The notes under the pieces are model-generated. The model ran no database searches and had not been told where the DNA came from. It saw nothing but the letters and a program-made list of their open reading frames with translations. This document shows positions 25,054-33,903 of a DNA stretch of 64,000 bases, piece after piece. The first letter of the stretch is position 1. Every line of letters starts with the position of its first letter. The position numbers were made by a program, and so were the translations under genes. The stretch comes from an uncultured Ruminiclostridium sp. (GTDB lineage: Bacteria; Bacillota; Clostridia; Oscillospirales; Ruminococcaceae): contig CANRFO010000010.1 of the NCBI GenBank assembly GCA_947629925.1, forward strand, positions 1 through 64,000, written 5' to 3'.

Positions 25054-25878
25054 TTACAATTTCAGCGCCTTTTGCGGGCAGGAATCCACGCATTTAAGGC
25101 ATAAAATACATTCGGTGCCGTTGGCTCTTTTGCGGGAATTGTCGGTCATATCCACGTTCATAGGGCATACCTTTCTGCATTTGCCGCAGGAAACGCATTT
25201 TTCGCCGTCGCATTTTATATGCATAAGGGAAAAATAACTCATCGGCTTTAAAAAGACGGTCACGGGGCAAAGGTATTTGCAGAAGGCGCGGTTGTCTTTA
25301 AAAGCTATTGCAAGAATTATCCCAAAGACGTAGTAAAGAATATTGCCGATAATGAACGCCCGGAAAATTATCCCAGCAGTATTTGGTATCTGCAACAAAA
25401 ACAAAGCTGCTACAAAAATCAGGGAGACAGCAAAGGTGATGTATCTTATCCAGCCTATTCTTTTGCGGGGAGCGGATGGCTGCTTAAAGGGCAGAAGATC
25501 AAGTATCATAGCCGTCCAGCAGGCGTAACCGCACCAGCCTCTGCCGAAAATAAGCGGTCCGAATATTTTTGCCACCGCATAATGTATAGTTGCCGCCTCA
25601 AACACGCCTGAGAAAAGATAGAACCAGAAACCCTCTATCTGCATATTCTCGCCGTCTATAAAACCGAGGTACAGCAGCATATAAAGTCCTACGCCAAGCT
25701 GAACAACAAGGCGGGCGTACTTGAAATGCACTGAGTAAAGGAAAAGTCCCAGCGCTATGCAAATGCCGATATATGTGAAATTAAAGAGGTAGAAGACGTT
25801 GTCAAGCGCAAGCCGGAGCGTTATCGCCACGGTTTCAAATATCGCAAGCATAATAAGCGGGGCGGCCAGCTTTTTCAT
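25054..25878 (-). CDS. NapH/NosR-like membrane protein with two 4Fe-4S clusters
   Basis: About 274 residues. Six or so hydrophobic helices, a GRGWCGYACW motif between helices and a CKYLCP motif at the end of the membrane part, then two ferredoxin clusters CVSCGKCRKVCP and CILCLKCVDSCP in the C-terminal domain. This is the NapH/CcoG-type quinol- or flavin-linked electron transfer architecture across the membrane. I start at MKKLAAPL since the stop of the histidine kinase (TGA at 25880-25882) overlaps the longer candidate and GGAGGAAAG precedes this ATG; translation is coupled to the kinase. Its redox partner is not encoded next door. Confidence 0.85.
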   Translation of the reverse strand: MKKLAAPLIMLAIFETVAITLRLALDNVFYLFNFTYIGICIALGLFLYSVHFKYARLVVQLGVGLYMLLYLGFIDGENMQIEGFWFYLFSGVFEAATIHYAVAKIFGPLIFGRGWCGYACWTAMILDLLPFKQPSAPRKRIGWIRYITFAVSLIFVAALFLLQIPNTAGIIFRAFIIGNILYYVFGIILAIAFKDNRAFCKYLCPVTVFLKPMSYFSLMHIKCDGEKCVSCGKCRKVCPMNVDMTDNSRKRANGTECILCLKCVDSCPQKALKL

Positions 25879-25879
25879 C

Positions 25880-28501
25880 TCACTTCTTTCCTCCAAGATA
25901 CTTATGCAGGGTATCGTTGAGGACGTCCATATTCAGCGGCTTTGCGATATGGTCGTTCATTCCGCATTCAAGCGCCTGCATTTTATCCTCGTTGAAAGCG
26001 TTGGCGGTCATGGCTATTATCGGTATGGAGGCAAGAGCGGGGTCGTCAAGCGCCCTTATCGCTCTTGTGGCGTCATAGCCGTTCATTATAGGCATCTGAA
26101 CGTCCATAAGGATAAGGTCGTAATAACCCGCAGTTGATTTTTTCACCTTGTCTACCGCAACGGTGCCGTCCTCGGCGGTCTCGACCACAAATCCGCCCTC
26201 GGTAAGTATCTCGTAAGCTATCTCGCGGTTAAGCTCGTTGTCTTCAACAAGGAGCAGGCGTTTGCCTTTATAATCCTTGTCTTCTGAGGGAATAACGGGT
26301 TCCTCGGTCTTTTGTTCAAGCTGTCCTATTGCGGAAAGGAGCGTATCTCTCAGGGTGGAGAGGAAGATAGGCTTGTTGCAGAAGGCGGTGACGCCCGCCT
26401 GCCTTGCCTCATCCTCAATGTCCGTCCAGTCGTAGGCGGTGAGGATTATTATAGGAACGGTTTCACCCACGGAATTTCTTATCCTGCGGACAACTTCTAT
26501 ACCGCTTATGTCGGGGAGCAGCCAGTCGATGATATATGCGCGGAATTCGTCAGCAAGCTCCTTAGCCTGTTTTGCATGGAGAATGGCTTCCTTGCCTGAC
26601 ATTGTCCATTCGGCGCGAAGTCCAAGCTGTACCAGCATTTTTGTAACGCTGTCGCATACGGTGTAGTCGTCGTCAACTACAAGGGCGTGGAAGCCCTCAA
26701 GCTCCTTTATGATCCCGACGGGACGGCGCTCTGAAACAAGACGCAGTTCGATATTAACGATATACTCGGTGCCCTTGCCCTGCTCGCTTTGAACTTCTAT
26801 CGTTCCGCCCATCATATCTATGATGTTCTTGGCGATAGGCATTCCAAGCCCTGTACCTTGGATACCGCTGACGGTGGAGTTCTGCTCTCTTTCAAAAGGC
26901 TCAAAAACGTGCTCCACAAATTCGGGGCTCATTCCTATGCCCGTGTCCTTTACTCTTATTTCGTAAGCGGCATAGCCCTCGGGAGCGCCTGGCTTCTGCT
27001 TTATGGTAAGGGAAACGGCTCCGCCTGCGGGAGTGAATTTTATGGCGTTGCTCAGCAGGTTCAGCAGCACCTGGTTCATATGGAGCTTGTCGCAGTAAAC
27101 GTCCTCGTCTATAACGTCTATGGTGTCCATATAAAAGTCGAGCTGCTTTGACTTCATCTGGGTCATAAGGATATTGCGCAGGTCGCGGAGCAGGTCGGGC
27201 AGGCTGCACTCAACTTCCTCGATATAAACTCTGCCGCTTTCGATACGGCTCATATCCAGAACGTCGTTTATAAGGCTGAGCAGGTGATTGCTGGAAGAAA
27301 GTATCTTTGAAAGATAATCACGGACCTTTTCGGTATTTTCCGCATTTGCCGCCGCAAGGGTAGTGTAGCCGATTATGGCGTTCATAGGCGTGCGTATGTC
27401 GTGGGACATATTTGACAGGAACATTGTCTTTGCACGCTCGGCGTTTTCCGCCTTGATAAGGCGTTCCTCAAGAACAGCTTTTTCAAGGGTGACTCTCGTG
27501 TTGCGGATAGTCCAGATAAGATAGGAGATGAGGATCACCGCTTCAATGACCGCTATGATAAAATATACATTCCTTATTTTGTAAAGATTGGCAAAGGCTT
27601 CGTCTTCGGGGACTGTAACGGCGGCTGTCCACTGGTTCTGACCGTTGGCGCCGTCAAGCTGCCATTTGTCCGACTGAAGAGGAGCGTAGTAGAAATACAG
27701 GTATTCATTGGTGGTGTTGGAATAGATAACAGCATAGCCCTGCTTTCCCGTTTTGATCTCGTCTACCACCTGTTCCCAGCTTTTGTCGCCCTTCACCTGA
27801 CGCTCTTCATCATCTATCTTGCCAAGCTGATCGTGCCATGTGTCCATTATGAAATCTCCGTTGCTGCGGTCGATTATGTAGACGCTGGCGGTGCCGTTGT
27901 AGATGTTGCTGATGTTAAGATTTTGCGGCAGCTTCTGGAGGTTGGTGGTCATATAAAGCATAGCCACCGTTTCTCCGTTCTTAACGATGGGGACGAAATG
28001 GCGGATTATGTAGGTCTGATCGTCGGGGTTTGAACCCACGGACATTTTTCTGTCGGTGACGTGTTCTCCCAGCGCAGCTTCCACATCAAAGCGTATGGAA
28101 TCCACATTGGACGCGTCGAACTCGTTTCCCTCGCCTGAAATTATCAGATCCCCCGGCAGGAGAAGATTAAGGTTTTTTGCCGTCATAATGGGGGAAAGAC
28201 GTCCCATTATCTCTTTCATGGTCTCGGAGCTGAAATCCTCCTCCAGTTCCAAAAGCTTTGCTACCGAACGCAGAGCATTGCTGTCGCTCGCCAGCTTGTT
28301 CCCTATGCCGTCGATAACGGTATTTACGCCCTCCTGCATACGCTCAAGACAGCGCTGCTCAGTTATCTGTGTTATTCTTATATATGAAACGACCATAACG
28401 ACTACTGTTAACAGTATCGTTATTAAAGCGGCGATTATGCTTTTCTCACGGAGCTTGCTGTTTTGCAGGTCGATCTTCTTGTTTTTACGTTCTGATCTCA
28501 T
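25880..28501 (-). CDS. Hybrid sensor histidine kinase with two receiver domains
   Basis: 873 residues. Membrane helix at about 21-44, an extracellular dCache-like sensor (about 45-305), second helix (about 312-333), HisKA with the phospho-acceptor in SNMSHDIRTPMNAI (His about 367), HATPase (NLLSNAIKFTP, DTGIGM, GTGLGM), then two receiver domains: LVVDDDYTVCDS...YIIDWLLPD (about 617-735) and LLVEDNELNREI...LILMDVQMP (about 753-868). No output domain, so it must signal by phosphotransfer or protein contact. It is co-transcribed with the NapH-like gene, suggesting it senses a redox or nutrient cue. Own promoter at 28543-28571. Confidence 0.93.
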   Translation of the reverse strand: MRSERKNKKIDLQNSKLREKSIIAALITILLTVVVMVVSYIRITQITEQRCLERMQEGVNTVIDGIGNKLASDSNALRSVAKLLELEEDFSSETMKEIMGRLSPIMTAKNLNLLLPGDLIISGEGNEFDASNVDSIRFDVEAALGEHVTDRKMSVGSNPDDQTYIIRHFVPIVKNGETVAMLYMTTNLQKLPQNLNISNIYNGTASVYIIDRSNGDFIMDTWHDQLGKIDDEERQVKGDKSWEQVVDEIKTGKQGYAVIYSNTTNEYLYFYYAPLQSDKWQLDGANGQNQWTAAVTVPEDEAFANLYKIRNVYFIIAVIEAVILISYLIWTIRNTRVTLEKAVLEERLIKAENAERAKTMFLSNMSHDIRTPMNAIIGYTTLAAANAENTEKVRDYLSKILSSSNHLLSLINDVLDMSRIESGRVYIEEVECSLPDLLRDLRNILMTQMKSKQLDFYMDTIDVIDEDVYCDKLHMNQVLLNLLSNAIKFTPAGGAVSLTIKQKPGAPEGYAAYEIRVKDTGIGMSPEFVEHVFEPFEREQNSTVSGIQGTGLGMPIAKNIIDMMGGTIEVQSEQGKGTEYIVNIELRLVSERRPVGIIKELEGFHALVVDDDYTVCDSVTKMLVQLGLRAEWTMSGKEAILHAKQAKELADEFRAYIIDWLLPDISGIEVVRRIRNSVGETVPIIILTAYDWTDIEDEARQAGVTAFCNKPIFLSTLRDTLLSAIGQLEQKTEEPVIPSEDKDYKGKRLLLVEDNELNREIAYEILTEGGFVVETAEDGTVAVDKVKKSTAGYYDLILMDVQMPIMNGYDATRAIRALDDPALASIPIIAMTANAFNEDKMQALECGMNDHIAKPLNMDVLNDTLHKYLGGKK

Positions 28502-28542
28502 TGTTTACCTCACCCATAATTTTCAGAAGACTATACATTTTT

Positions 28543-28571
28543 ATTTTATACTATTCGTCGATATTTGTCAA
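28543..28571 (-). promoter_or_regulatory. Promoter of the hybrid histidine kinase
   Basis: Minus strand TTGACA (28566-28571), 17-base spacer, TAAAAT (28543-28548). Confidence 0.78.
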
Positions 28572-28598
28572 TAGCGGAAACGCGTTCGACAAAATAAA

Positions 28599-28620
28599 AA
28601 AGACAGGCTCACCTGTCTTT
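28599..28620 (-). terminator. Terminator of the GNAT/tcdA/HAD group
   Basis: Perfect 9-bp stem AAAGACAGG / CCTGTCTTT, four-base loop, TTTATTTTG after. The GNAT stop codon lies in the loop. Confidence 0.85.
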
Positions 28621-29109
28621 CAGAAACATATGGTAACCGTGTCCCTCGGGGGTCTTGCGGTAGGGTATGAAGCCTGCGGAGGTAAAGCATTTTATTGAGG
28701 CGGTGTTAAAATCGTAGATGTCCTCAACATAAAGCTCGGTATAGCCAAGCTCTTTTCCGCGCTGTACAAGGGCGTTTACTACGGCGATGCCTGTTCCCTG
28801 ACCGCGAAAGCGCTTTTCTCCTATCAGAATGGGCATATCGTCGCGGCAGAATGTCACGTCGCCTATGGGGAGCCAGCGTTGTTCCTCAAAAATCTCTATG
28901 AAATACAGCTCGCCCTTGCGCTCAAGATATTCGTACATATCTGCGATTTTTTCCAAGGTGTAGGGAGCGGGAGAACTTCCTATCAGGCGGAGAGTTTCGG
29001 AGTCGGAGTACCAAGGGAGCGCAAAGTCGTAAGAGCCGCTGTATTTGTGCAGGCGGAGATGGTCGTTTATCTGTATTATTTCAGGCTGAGGAATGTTGTT
29101 TATGGGCAT
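28609..29109 (-). CDS. GNAT family N-acetyltransferase
   Basis: About 166 residues. EKRFRGQGTGIAVVNALVQR is the acetyl-CoA pyrophosphate loop (R/Q-x-x-G-x-G), followed by LYVEDIYDFNTASIKCFTSAGF, the usual strand-helix end of GNAT folds. Substrate unknown; similar proteins acetylate antibiotics or ribosomal/other amines. I chose MPINNIPQ as start because AGGAGTG lies six bases upstream, and longer versions would translate the repeat tail of the previous gene. Last gene of a four-gene minus group. Confidence 0.85.
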   Translation of the reverse strand: MPINNIPQPEIIQINDHLRLHKYSGSYDFALPWYSDSETLRLIGSSPAPYTLEKIADMYEYLERKGELYFIEIFEEQRWLPIGDVTFCRDDMPILIGEKRFRGQGTGIAVVNALVQRGKELGYTELYVEDIYDFNTASIKCFTSAGFIPYRKTPEGHGYHMFLKDR

Positions 29110-29122
29110 TTTTTCACTCCTG

Positions 29123-30115
29123 TCACCTGATACTGCGCATAGCGCTGCGGTAGTAAAGGATAAATGCAGCTCTGCGGTAGTAAAGGATAAATGCGCCAAG
29201 GAAGATATAAGTCAAGGCGGCGAATATAGCGTTCAGCGCAAGGAGTATACCGCTTGATACGAATGACTGATACGCCTGATATATCTCAAAAACAGCAATT
29301 AAAAAGTTTATCACAGCAACGAATACGGAAATGGTGTAAACGGGCACTCTATACTGCACCGCACGGCGCATAACGTCGGCAGTGGAAAGGAGTTTTATCT
29401 GATACACCAGCAAAAGGACTATGAACGCTGCCAAAAGCAAAAATCCGAATATAACGTCCATCTGTCCCGTGATGCCTGCTGTCGCCATACCCAATGCTAA
29501 AAGCAAAATGCAAAGCAGAGCTGCCAGAATGTACAAGACGAGCTGGAAGATGAGCACGCCTTTTATCAGCTTTATTCCGCCTGCGGTAAGTCCCTCTTTT
29601 TTGCGGCGGGAGGAAATGCAGGTCATCCACATTCCGAGAGCGATAAGAACGGCGGGAAGCTGTAATGCGATGTAGAAAAGGTATGCGTATTCGCTGATAA
29701 TGCCTATCTCCTCTCTGTAACCGTCAGTTGCGGAGGATAGGATAGATCTTATATTTATGCTTAAAATCTCGATATTGTCAATAATATAAGCAAAATAGCA
29801 CGCAAGTCCCGCTGTCAGCGCAATTGCCGAAATAAGCAGCAGGGGCGAACGGAATACTTTTTTTATAGCGTCGGATATTTGCTGAGGGGTAGCCATTTGC
29901 GGAGGAGCGACAAATTCCTGCGGCTGCGGGGTCTGCTGATAATCCTCAGGGGTTACTTCGGACATAGCTGCGCCCTGATGAGGCGAGAGAAACGGCTGAG
30001 CCTCCTGCGGCGGGAGGGGAGTTACTTCCGTTACGGGAGGAACGGCAGGCGCGCCGCAGTTTGGGCAGAATTTATCGTTTTCACCTGTCTGTTTTCCGCA
30101 TTGTGAACAGTACAT
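29123..30115 (-). CDS. Zinc-ribbon membrane protein
   Basis: About 330 residues beginning MYCSQCGKQTGENDKFCPNC, a two-CxxC zinc ribbon, then a proline/glutamine-rich linker (about 35-85), and five or six membrane helices (for example PLLLISAIALTAGLACYFAY, FQLVLYILAALLCILLLALG). Function unknown; such proteins are frequent in Clostridia. Start chosen at the zinc ribbon with AAAGGAG upstream. The C-terminus carries a 27-bp in-frame duplication (AFILYYR twice), so the tail has recently grown. Confidence 0.8.
   Translation of the reverse strand: MYCSQCGKQTGENDKFCPNCGAPAVPPVTEVTPLPPQEAQPFLSPHQGAAMSEVTPEDYQQTPQPQEFVAPPQMATPQQISDAIKKVFRSPLLLISAIALTAGLACYFAYIIDNIEILSINIRSILSSATDGYREEIGIISEYAYLFYIALQLPAVLIALGMWMTCISSRRKKEGLTAGGIKLIKGVLIFQLVLYILAALLCILLLALGMATAGITGQMDVIFGFLLLAAFIVLLLVYQIKLLSTADVMRRAVQYRVPVYTISVFVAVINFLIAVFEIYQAYQSFVSSGILLALNAIFAALTYIFLGAFILYYRRAAFILYYRSAMRSIR
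29145..29194 (-). repeat. 27-bp in-frame tandem duplication
   Basis: 23 bases beginning CTGCGGTAGTAAAGG occur at 29145-29167 and again at 29172-29194, period 27. Encodes the duplicated AFILYYR-x-A at the end of the zinc-ribbon protein. Confidence 0.9.
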
Positions 30116-30128
30116 AGCGGTTCTCCTT

Positions 30129-30839
30129 TCATTTATTGAGATCTGCAAGGTCCTTTATTATTTCTCCCGCTATGATAAGTCCCGCAGCGGAGGGGACGAA
30201 AGGGAGAGAGGCGGGTATCGTCTTTCCGTTTTCGGTGATGATTTCAAGGGGAGTTCGGGGAGGTTCCTTTGAATATACCACCTTTAAGCTGTCGATACCG
30301 CGCTTTCTGCATTCGTAGCGCATTGTTCTGGCAAGAGGGCAGACGGAGGTCTCATATATGTCCGCAACCTCAAGGGCGGTGGGGTCGGTCTTGTTCCCTG
30401 TTCCCATACAGCTTATAACAGGAGTGTCTGCGGCTTTGGCGAGGGTGATTATAGTCAGCTTTGCGGTCACTGTGTCAACTGCGTCGGCAACATAGTCATA
30501 GCTTGAAAAGTCAAAGCTGTCCGCTGTTTCGGGGGTGAAAAAAATATTGTGAGCGGTGACTTTGCAGTTCGGATTTATGTCAAGTATGCGCTCTTTTACA
30601 ACGTCGGTCTTGTATCTGCCCACGGTGCTGTCAAGGGCGCAAAGCTGGCGGTTGATGTTGGAAACGCTCACCTTGTCGCTGTCGATTATGTCTATCGCTC
30701 CGATACCGCTGCGGGCAAGAGCTTCGGCTATGTAGCTGCCCACTCCGCCAAGTCCGAAAAGGGCGACTCGGCAGGAGGACAGCTTTTGAAGCGCTTCCTG
30801 TCCTAAAAGGAGCGCTGTTCTTGAAAATCTTTCTTCCAT
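30129..30839 (-). CDS. tcdA: tRNA threonylcarbamoyladenosine dehydratase (ThiF/MoeB superfamily)
   Basis: 236 residues with the E1-like adenylation fold: VALFGLGGVGSYIAEALARS binds ATP, DIIDSDKVSVSNINRQLCA is the Asp/Asn-Arg block, and DAVDTVTAKL follows. Length and the C-terminal PPRTPLEI and SLPFVPSAAGLIIAGEI segments match TcdA (YgdL/CsdL), which converts t6A37 in tRNA to the cyclic form using ATP. Other ThiF-like roles are possible, but the context has no ThiS or MoaD. Follows the HAD gene by 22 bases. Confidence 0.88.
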   Translation of the reverse strand: MEERFSRTALLLGQEALQKLSSCRVALFGLGGVGSYIAEALARSGIGAIDIIDSDKVSVSNINRQLCALDSTVGRYKTDVVKERILDINPNCKVTAHNIFFTPETADSFDFSSYDYVADAVDTVTAKLTIITLAKAADTPVISCMGTGNKTDPTALEVADIYETSVCPLARTMRYECRKRGIDSLKVVYSKEPPRTPLEIITENGKTIPASLPFVPSAAGLIIAGEIIKDLADLNK

Positions 30840-30861
30840 TTTTTCTCCGTATTTATCCGTT

Positions 30862-31548
30862 TTATGTTTGACTTTCTGCGAATGATATAAGGTCTTTCAG
30901 GCTGTGTATCGTCCATTCGTCGGTATTTTCCCCGCTGCGGTCTATAAGAAAAGAGGTGAAGCCCTGCTCTCTTGCTCCGTCCACTTCGGGCTTATAATCA
31001 TCTACATAAATGCTTTCACTTGCGGAAACATTCTGCGCTTTTAGGGCGGCGTTAAATATTATCGGACTCGGCTTTCCTGCGCCTACTAAAGAGCTTGTAG
31101 TAAAAGAAGTGAAATATTCGGCAATTCCCAGTTGACGCAGAGTGTATTCCAGCGAGGGAGAGGTGTCGCTTATCACGCCCATTTTGTAGCCGTGAGAGCG
31201 AAAATATTCCAATGTTTCGACTGTTTCGGGGAATAATAAGCGGTCGTTATTGCACCACAATTCGTTAAACAAAAGCTTTGCCTTGCCGTCGGTATTTTCG
31301 GTTACGCCTTCTTCGATCAAAAGGTATTTGTAATAGCGTCTGAAAAAGTCACGTTCGTCATCAAGGGTCCTGTACCACGGAGTTCTTCCCTCAGAGGCAA
31401 GCTCAAACAGCTTCATCATTTTTTCATACGGCAGGGACAGCGGGTGACCGCTCCAACCGCTTACTGTGATGTCACGCCATTTTTCCTTTTCCTTGTTGAA
31501 ATAGGTAAGCGTGTTGTCACGGTCGAAAAATACAGCTTTGTAATGCAT
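30862..31548 (-). CDS. HAD-superfamily hydrolase
   Basis: 228 residues. VFFDRDNTLTYF holds the nucleophile Asp and the +2 Asp; GVISDTSPSLEY is the Ser/Thr motif II; GKPSPIIFNAAL the Lys motif III; YVDDYKPEVDGAR the acidic motif IV. A helical cap lies between motifs I and II. Phosphatase on an unknown small phosphate ester; the cap pattern fits the haloacid/phosphoglycolate branch. First gene after the promoter at 31580-31608 and likely co-transcribed with tcdA. Confidence 0.87.
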   Translation of the reverse strand: MHYKAVFFDRDNTLTYFNKEKEKWRDITVSGWSGHPLSLPYEKMMKLFELASEGRTPWYRTLDDERDFFRRYYKYLLIEEGVTENTDGKAKLLFNELWCNNDRLLFPETVETLEYFRSHGYKMGVISDTSPSLEYTLRQLGIAEYFTSFTTSSLVGAGKPSPIIFNAALKAQNVSASESIYVDDYKPEVDGAREQGFTSFLIDRSGENTDEWTIHSLKDLISFAESQT

Positions 31549-31579
31549 ATTTTACCTCAGATACGGTGTTGTTTACTAC

Positions 31580-31608
31580 ATTATATTATTTATGAAAGGG
31601 CTTGTCAA
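31580..31608 (-). promoter_or_regulatory. Promoter of the HAD/tcdA group
   Basis: Minus strand TTGACA (31603-31608), 17-base spacer, TATAAT (31580-31585). Confidence 0.82.
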
Positions 31609-31613
31609 GGCTG

Positions 31614-31652
31614 AAAAAACTGACCTTCGCGTTTTGGCGGCGCGGCGGTCAG
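31614..31652 (-). terminator. Terminator of the UmuC/YolD pair
   Basis: 6-bp stem CTGACC / GGTCAG, with further GC pairing in the loop, then TTTTTTC on the minus strand. Overlaps the YolD stop codon. Confidence 0.7.
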
Positions 31653-31990
31653 TCTTTTTCTATGCTGAAAAGGTCGTCAAAGGATATCCTTTCTGTACCT
31701 ATCTGAAGAGTTCGCGACGAAGGCTCGAAGGACAGAAGCGTTCCTGATAAAGTGATATATTCTCCGTCAAAAAAGTACACGACGGTTATTTTATCGCCTT
31801 TTTCTATCTCGTTCAGACGTTTGTTGAGAAGCTCGGTCTCGTCCTCCGACAGCTCTTTCCTGGGGATCTTCAGCAGCTGCCTTTCCTTTTTTGCAAGCGC
31901 CTGTCCGAGACCTGTCACTGCCGCAAAAGGCATGAACTGTTTTGCTCGCTCGCTTACGGGCATAGGCATGCGGGGTTTACTTTTCGCCAC
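31649..31990 (-). CDS. YolD-like protein, partner of the Y-family polymerase
   Basis: 113 residues. SERAKQFMPFAAVTGLGQAL and LNEIEKGDKITVVYFFDG are the core of the YolD-like family, which is regularly encoded directly after UmuC/UvrX-type polymerases in Firmicutes, as here with a 14-base overlap. Its suggested role is an accessory, UmuD-like factor, based on pairing, not biochemistry. Cytosolic. Confidence 0.88.
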   Translation of the reverse strand: MAKSKPRMPMPVSERAKQFMPFAAVTGLGQALAKKERQLLKIPRKELSEDETELLNKRLNEIEKGDKITVVYFFDGEYITLSGTLLSFEPSSRTLQIGTERISFDDLFSIEKD

Positions 31991-33242
31991 TTTTATGTCC
32001 TCCTATCTGTCGGTTGCGGTCGCGGGCTGTTGCCGCTTCCTCCAAGTCCATTCCTTTTAAAATGGCGTTTTTGCCGTACTTTTTCTTCACTTTCAAAACA
32101 GTTTTTCTAAGCTCCTTATTTCTGTCGATAATATCGTCGTTCTCAAAAAGACCGATCTGGCGCTCGCCGCTGTCTGGAATAACGTTGTTGCAGCAGACGT
32201 TCATGCGGCGGACAGGCTTATCACGGTCAACTATCCTGTCGTAAACGGAAAGAACGGCGGGAATTATCACAAGGTCGGAACTCGTGTGGCTGTCCAAAGA
32301 GGCAGTTCCTTTGGCTGAGGGGAGCTTCAGGGAATTTGAATAACCAATACTGATGGTGACAGAGCCTGCGGCGACCTCCTTTTCCGTCATATCAAGACAA
32401 AGCCCGTCAAGCATTTCTTTCAGGACAAGGCGGGCTTCTTCAAAGGTGTAGTCCCTCATAAGCACCTGACCTGAGGTAAGGCTGTTCACTTTCGGAGCGT
32501 AGGCTTTTATATCGGATATAGTCGTGGGTTCCCTGCCCCATGCGTGGTCTATGAGAAGCTCGGCGTCTATGCCGAAAATGCGGTAGAGCAGGTCTGTATC
32601 GGTATTCGCGACGTCGCGCATGGTAAAGATATAATGCTGAGCCAAGGTATCCGCCGTTCCCTTTCCTATCCGCCAGAAATCAGTAAGGGGCTGATGGTCC
32701 CAAAGAACGGCGCGGTAGCTTTCTTCATCAAGAGTACCGATAAAATCGGCGGCATGCTTGGCGGTTATGTCAAGAGCTATTTTTGCAAGATAAAGGTTGG
32801 TACCTATGCCGCAGGCGGCTCTTACTCCCACTTCCTCGTATATCCTGTCCATAAGCATTACCGCCATTTCTTTGGGCGTCATATGGTAATGCTTCAGATA
32901 ATTTGTAACATCAAGAAAAGCTTCGTCGATGGAATAAACATGTATGTCGTCCTTGGAGATATAGCGAAGGTAGATGCCGTATATCTCGGCGGCATAGTCG
33001 ATATATTTCTGCATACGAGGCTCAGCCATGATATAGCTGATATTTTTCGGTATCTCAAAAACACGGCAGCGGTTATGGACTCCAAGAGCCTTCATGGAGG
33101 GAGAGACAGCAAGGCAGATGGTTTTTTCCGAGCGCTCAGGGTCGGCTACAACAAGATTTGTCGTCATAGGGTCAAGTCCGCGCTCAACACATTCTACTGA
33201 GGCGTAGAAGGACTTTAAGTCTATACATAGATATGCGGGCAT
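31977..33242 (-). CDS. Y-family translesion DNA polymerase (UmuC/UvrX type)
   Basis: 421 residues. YLCIDLKSFYASVECVERG holds the first metal-binding Asp, and YSIDEAFLDVT the catalytic Asp-Glu pair; KIALDITAKHAAD and RIGKGTADTL (helix-hairpin-helix) follow, and the C-terminal little-finger region contains SVTISIGYS. Replicates past damaged bases. The pairing with YolD and the divergence from plain DinB place it with UmuC/UvrX/ImpB proteins, often SOS-controlled; I could not identify a LexA box by eye. Start by MPAYLCID. Confidence 0.92.
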   Translation of the reverse strand: MPAYLCIDLKSFYASVECVERGLDPMTTNLVVADPERSEKTICLAVSPSMKALGVHNRCRVFEIPKNISYIMAEPRMQKYIDYAAEIYGIYLRYISKDDIHVYSIDEAFLDVTNYLKHYHMTPKEMAVMLMDRIYEEVGVRAACGIGTNLYLAKIALDITAKHAADFIGTLDEESYRAVLWDHQPLTDFWRIGKGTADTLAQHYIFTMRDVANTDTDLLYRIFGIDAELLIDHAWGREPTTISDIKAYAPKVNSLTSGQVLMRDYTFEEARLVLKEMLDGLCLDMTEKEVAAGSVTISIGYSNSLKLPSAKGTASLDSHTSSDLVIIPAVLSVYDRIVDRDKPVRRMNVCCNNVIPDSGERQIGLFENDDIIDRNKELRKTVLKVKKKYGKNAILKGMDLEEAATARDRNRQIGGHKSGEK

Positions 33243-33298
33243 TTTCTGCGCCTCCTTCTGATCTTATTTTTTGCGGCTGATACTGTTTTATGCCGCTT

Positions 33299-33652
33299 TT
33301 ACTCATACTCAGCCTGAAGTCCGTCTGGTATCTCGGTCACGCTCTGCTCTTTGAGCAGGATAGCGCCGCCGTCGGTGGTGAGGTAGCTTACGAGCCATTC
33401 TTCGGCGGGGAAGCCTTTATACATACTTACTCTGTCGTTTGTATCGCCGTTTACATAGCCTATCTGCTGTGAGCAGTCGCTTTTTGAAACGACGCAGAAA
33501 GGAAAATATGTTCTGTCCTCCCATATAACGGCGTATTTTCCGTCACGCTCCGTTCCCTGCATATTTATTAAATCAGCGGTCGGAGTTTCGGCGCAGGAGG
33601 TAAATGTCATAAGAAAAATAACGGCAAATAAGGCAGTAAGTAATTTTTTCAT
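33299..33652 (-). CDS. Small lipoprotein of unknown function
   Basis: 117 residues. Signal peptide MKKLLTALFAVIFLMTFTSC with lipobox FTSC; mature part of about 97 residues is polar and beta-rich (YAVIWEDRTYFPFCVVSKSD, EEWLVSYLTTDGGAILL) with one Cys pair possible. No family recognised. Upstream lies the triple 109-bp repeat, whose first copy supplies a TATAAT-like -10 (33689-33694) for this gene. Ribosome site AAGGAAGAAA before the ATG. Confidence 0.75.
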   Translation of the reverse strand: MKKLLTALFAVIFLMTFTSCAETPTADLINMQGTERDGKYAVIWEDRTYFPFCVVSKSDCSQQIGYVNGDTNDRVSMYKGFPAEEWLVSYLTTDGGAILLKEQSVTEIPDGLQAEYE

Positions 33653-33685
33653 AAGATTTCTTCCTTATCATTTATTATGTTGTTA

Positions 33686-33794
33686 GTTATTATAACATAA
33701 AAAGAGCATTTTGCAAAGCAAAATGCGATTCCTCTGAACCGTTAAAATGTTCTCAAACATCAAGATAAAATTCTTCCTCTTTCCGCTGTTTGAG
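33686..33794. repeat. 109-bp repeat, copy 1
   Basis: Starts GTTATTATAACATAAAAAG and contains the hairpin GCATTTTGC-AAA-GCAAAATGC. Differs from copy 2 by single bases. Confidence 0.9.
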
Positions 33795-33903
33795 GTTATT
33801 ATAACATAAAAAGAGCATTTTGCAAAGCAAAATGCGATTCCTCTGAATCGTTAAAATGTTCTCAAACATCAAGATAAAATTCTTCCTCTTTCCGCTGTTT
33901 GAG
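33795..33903. repeat. 109-bp repeat, copy 2
   Basis: Same content and orientation as copy 1, with the identical hairpin. Confidence 0.9.
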
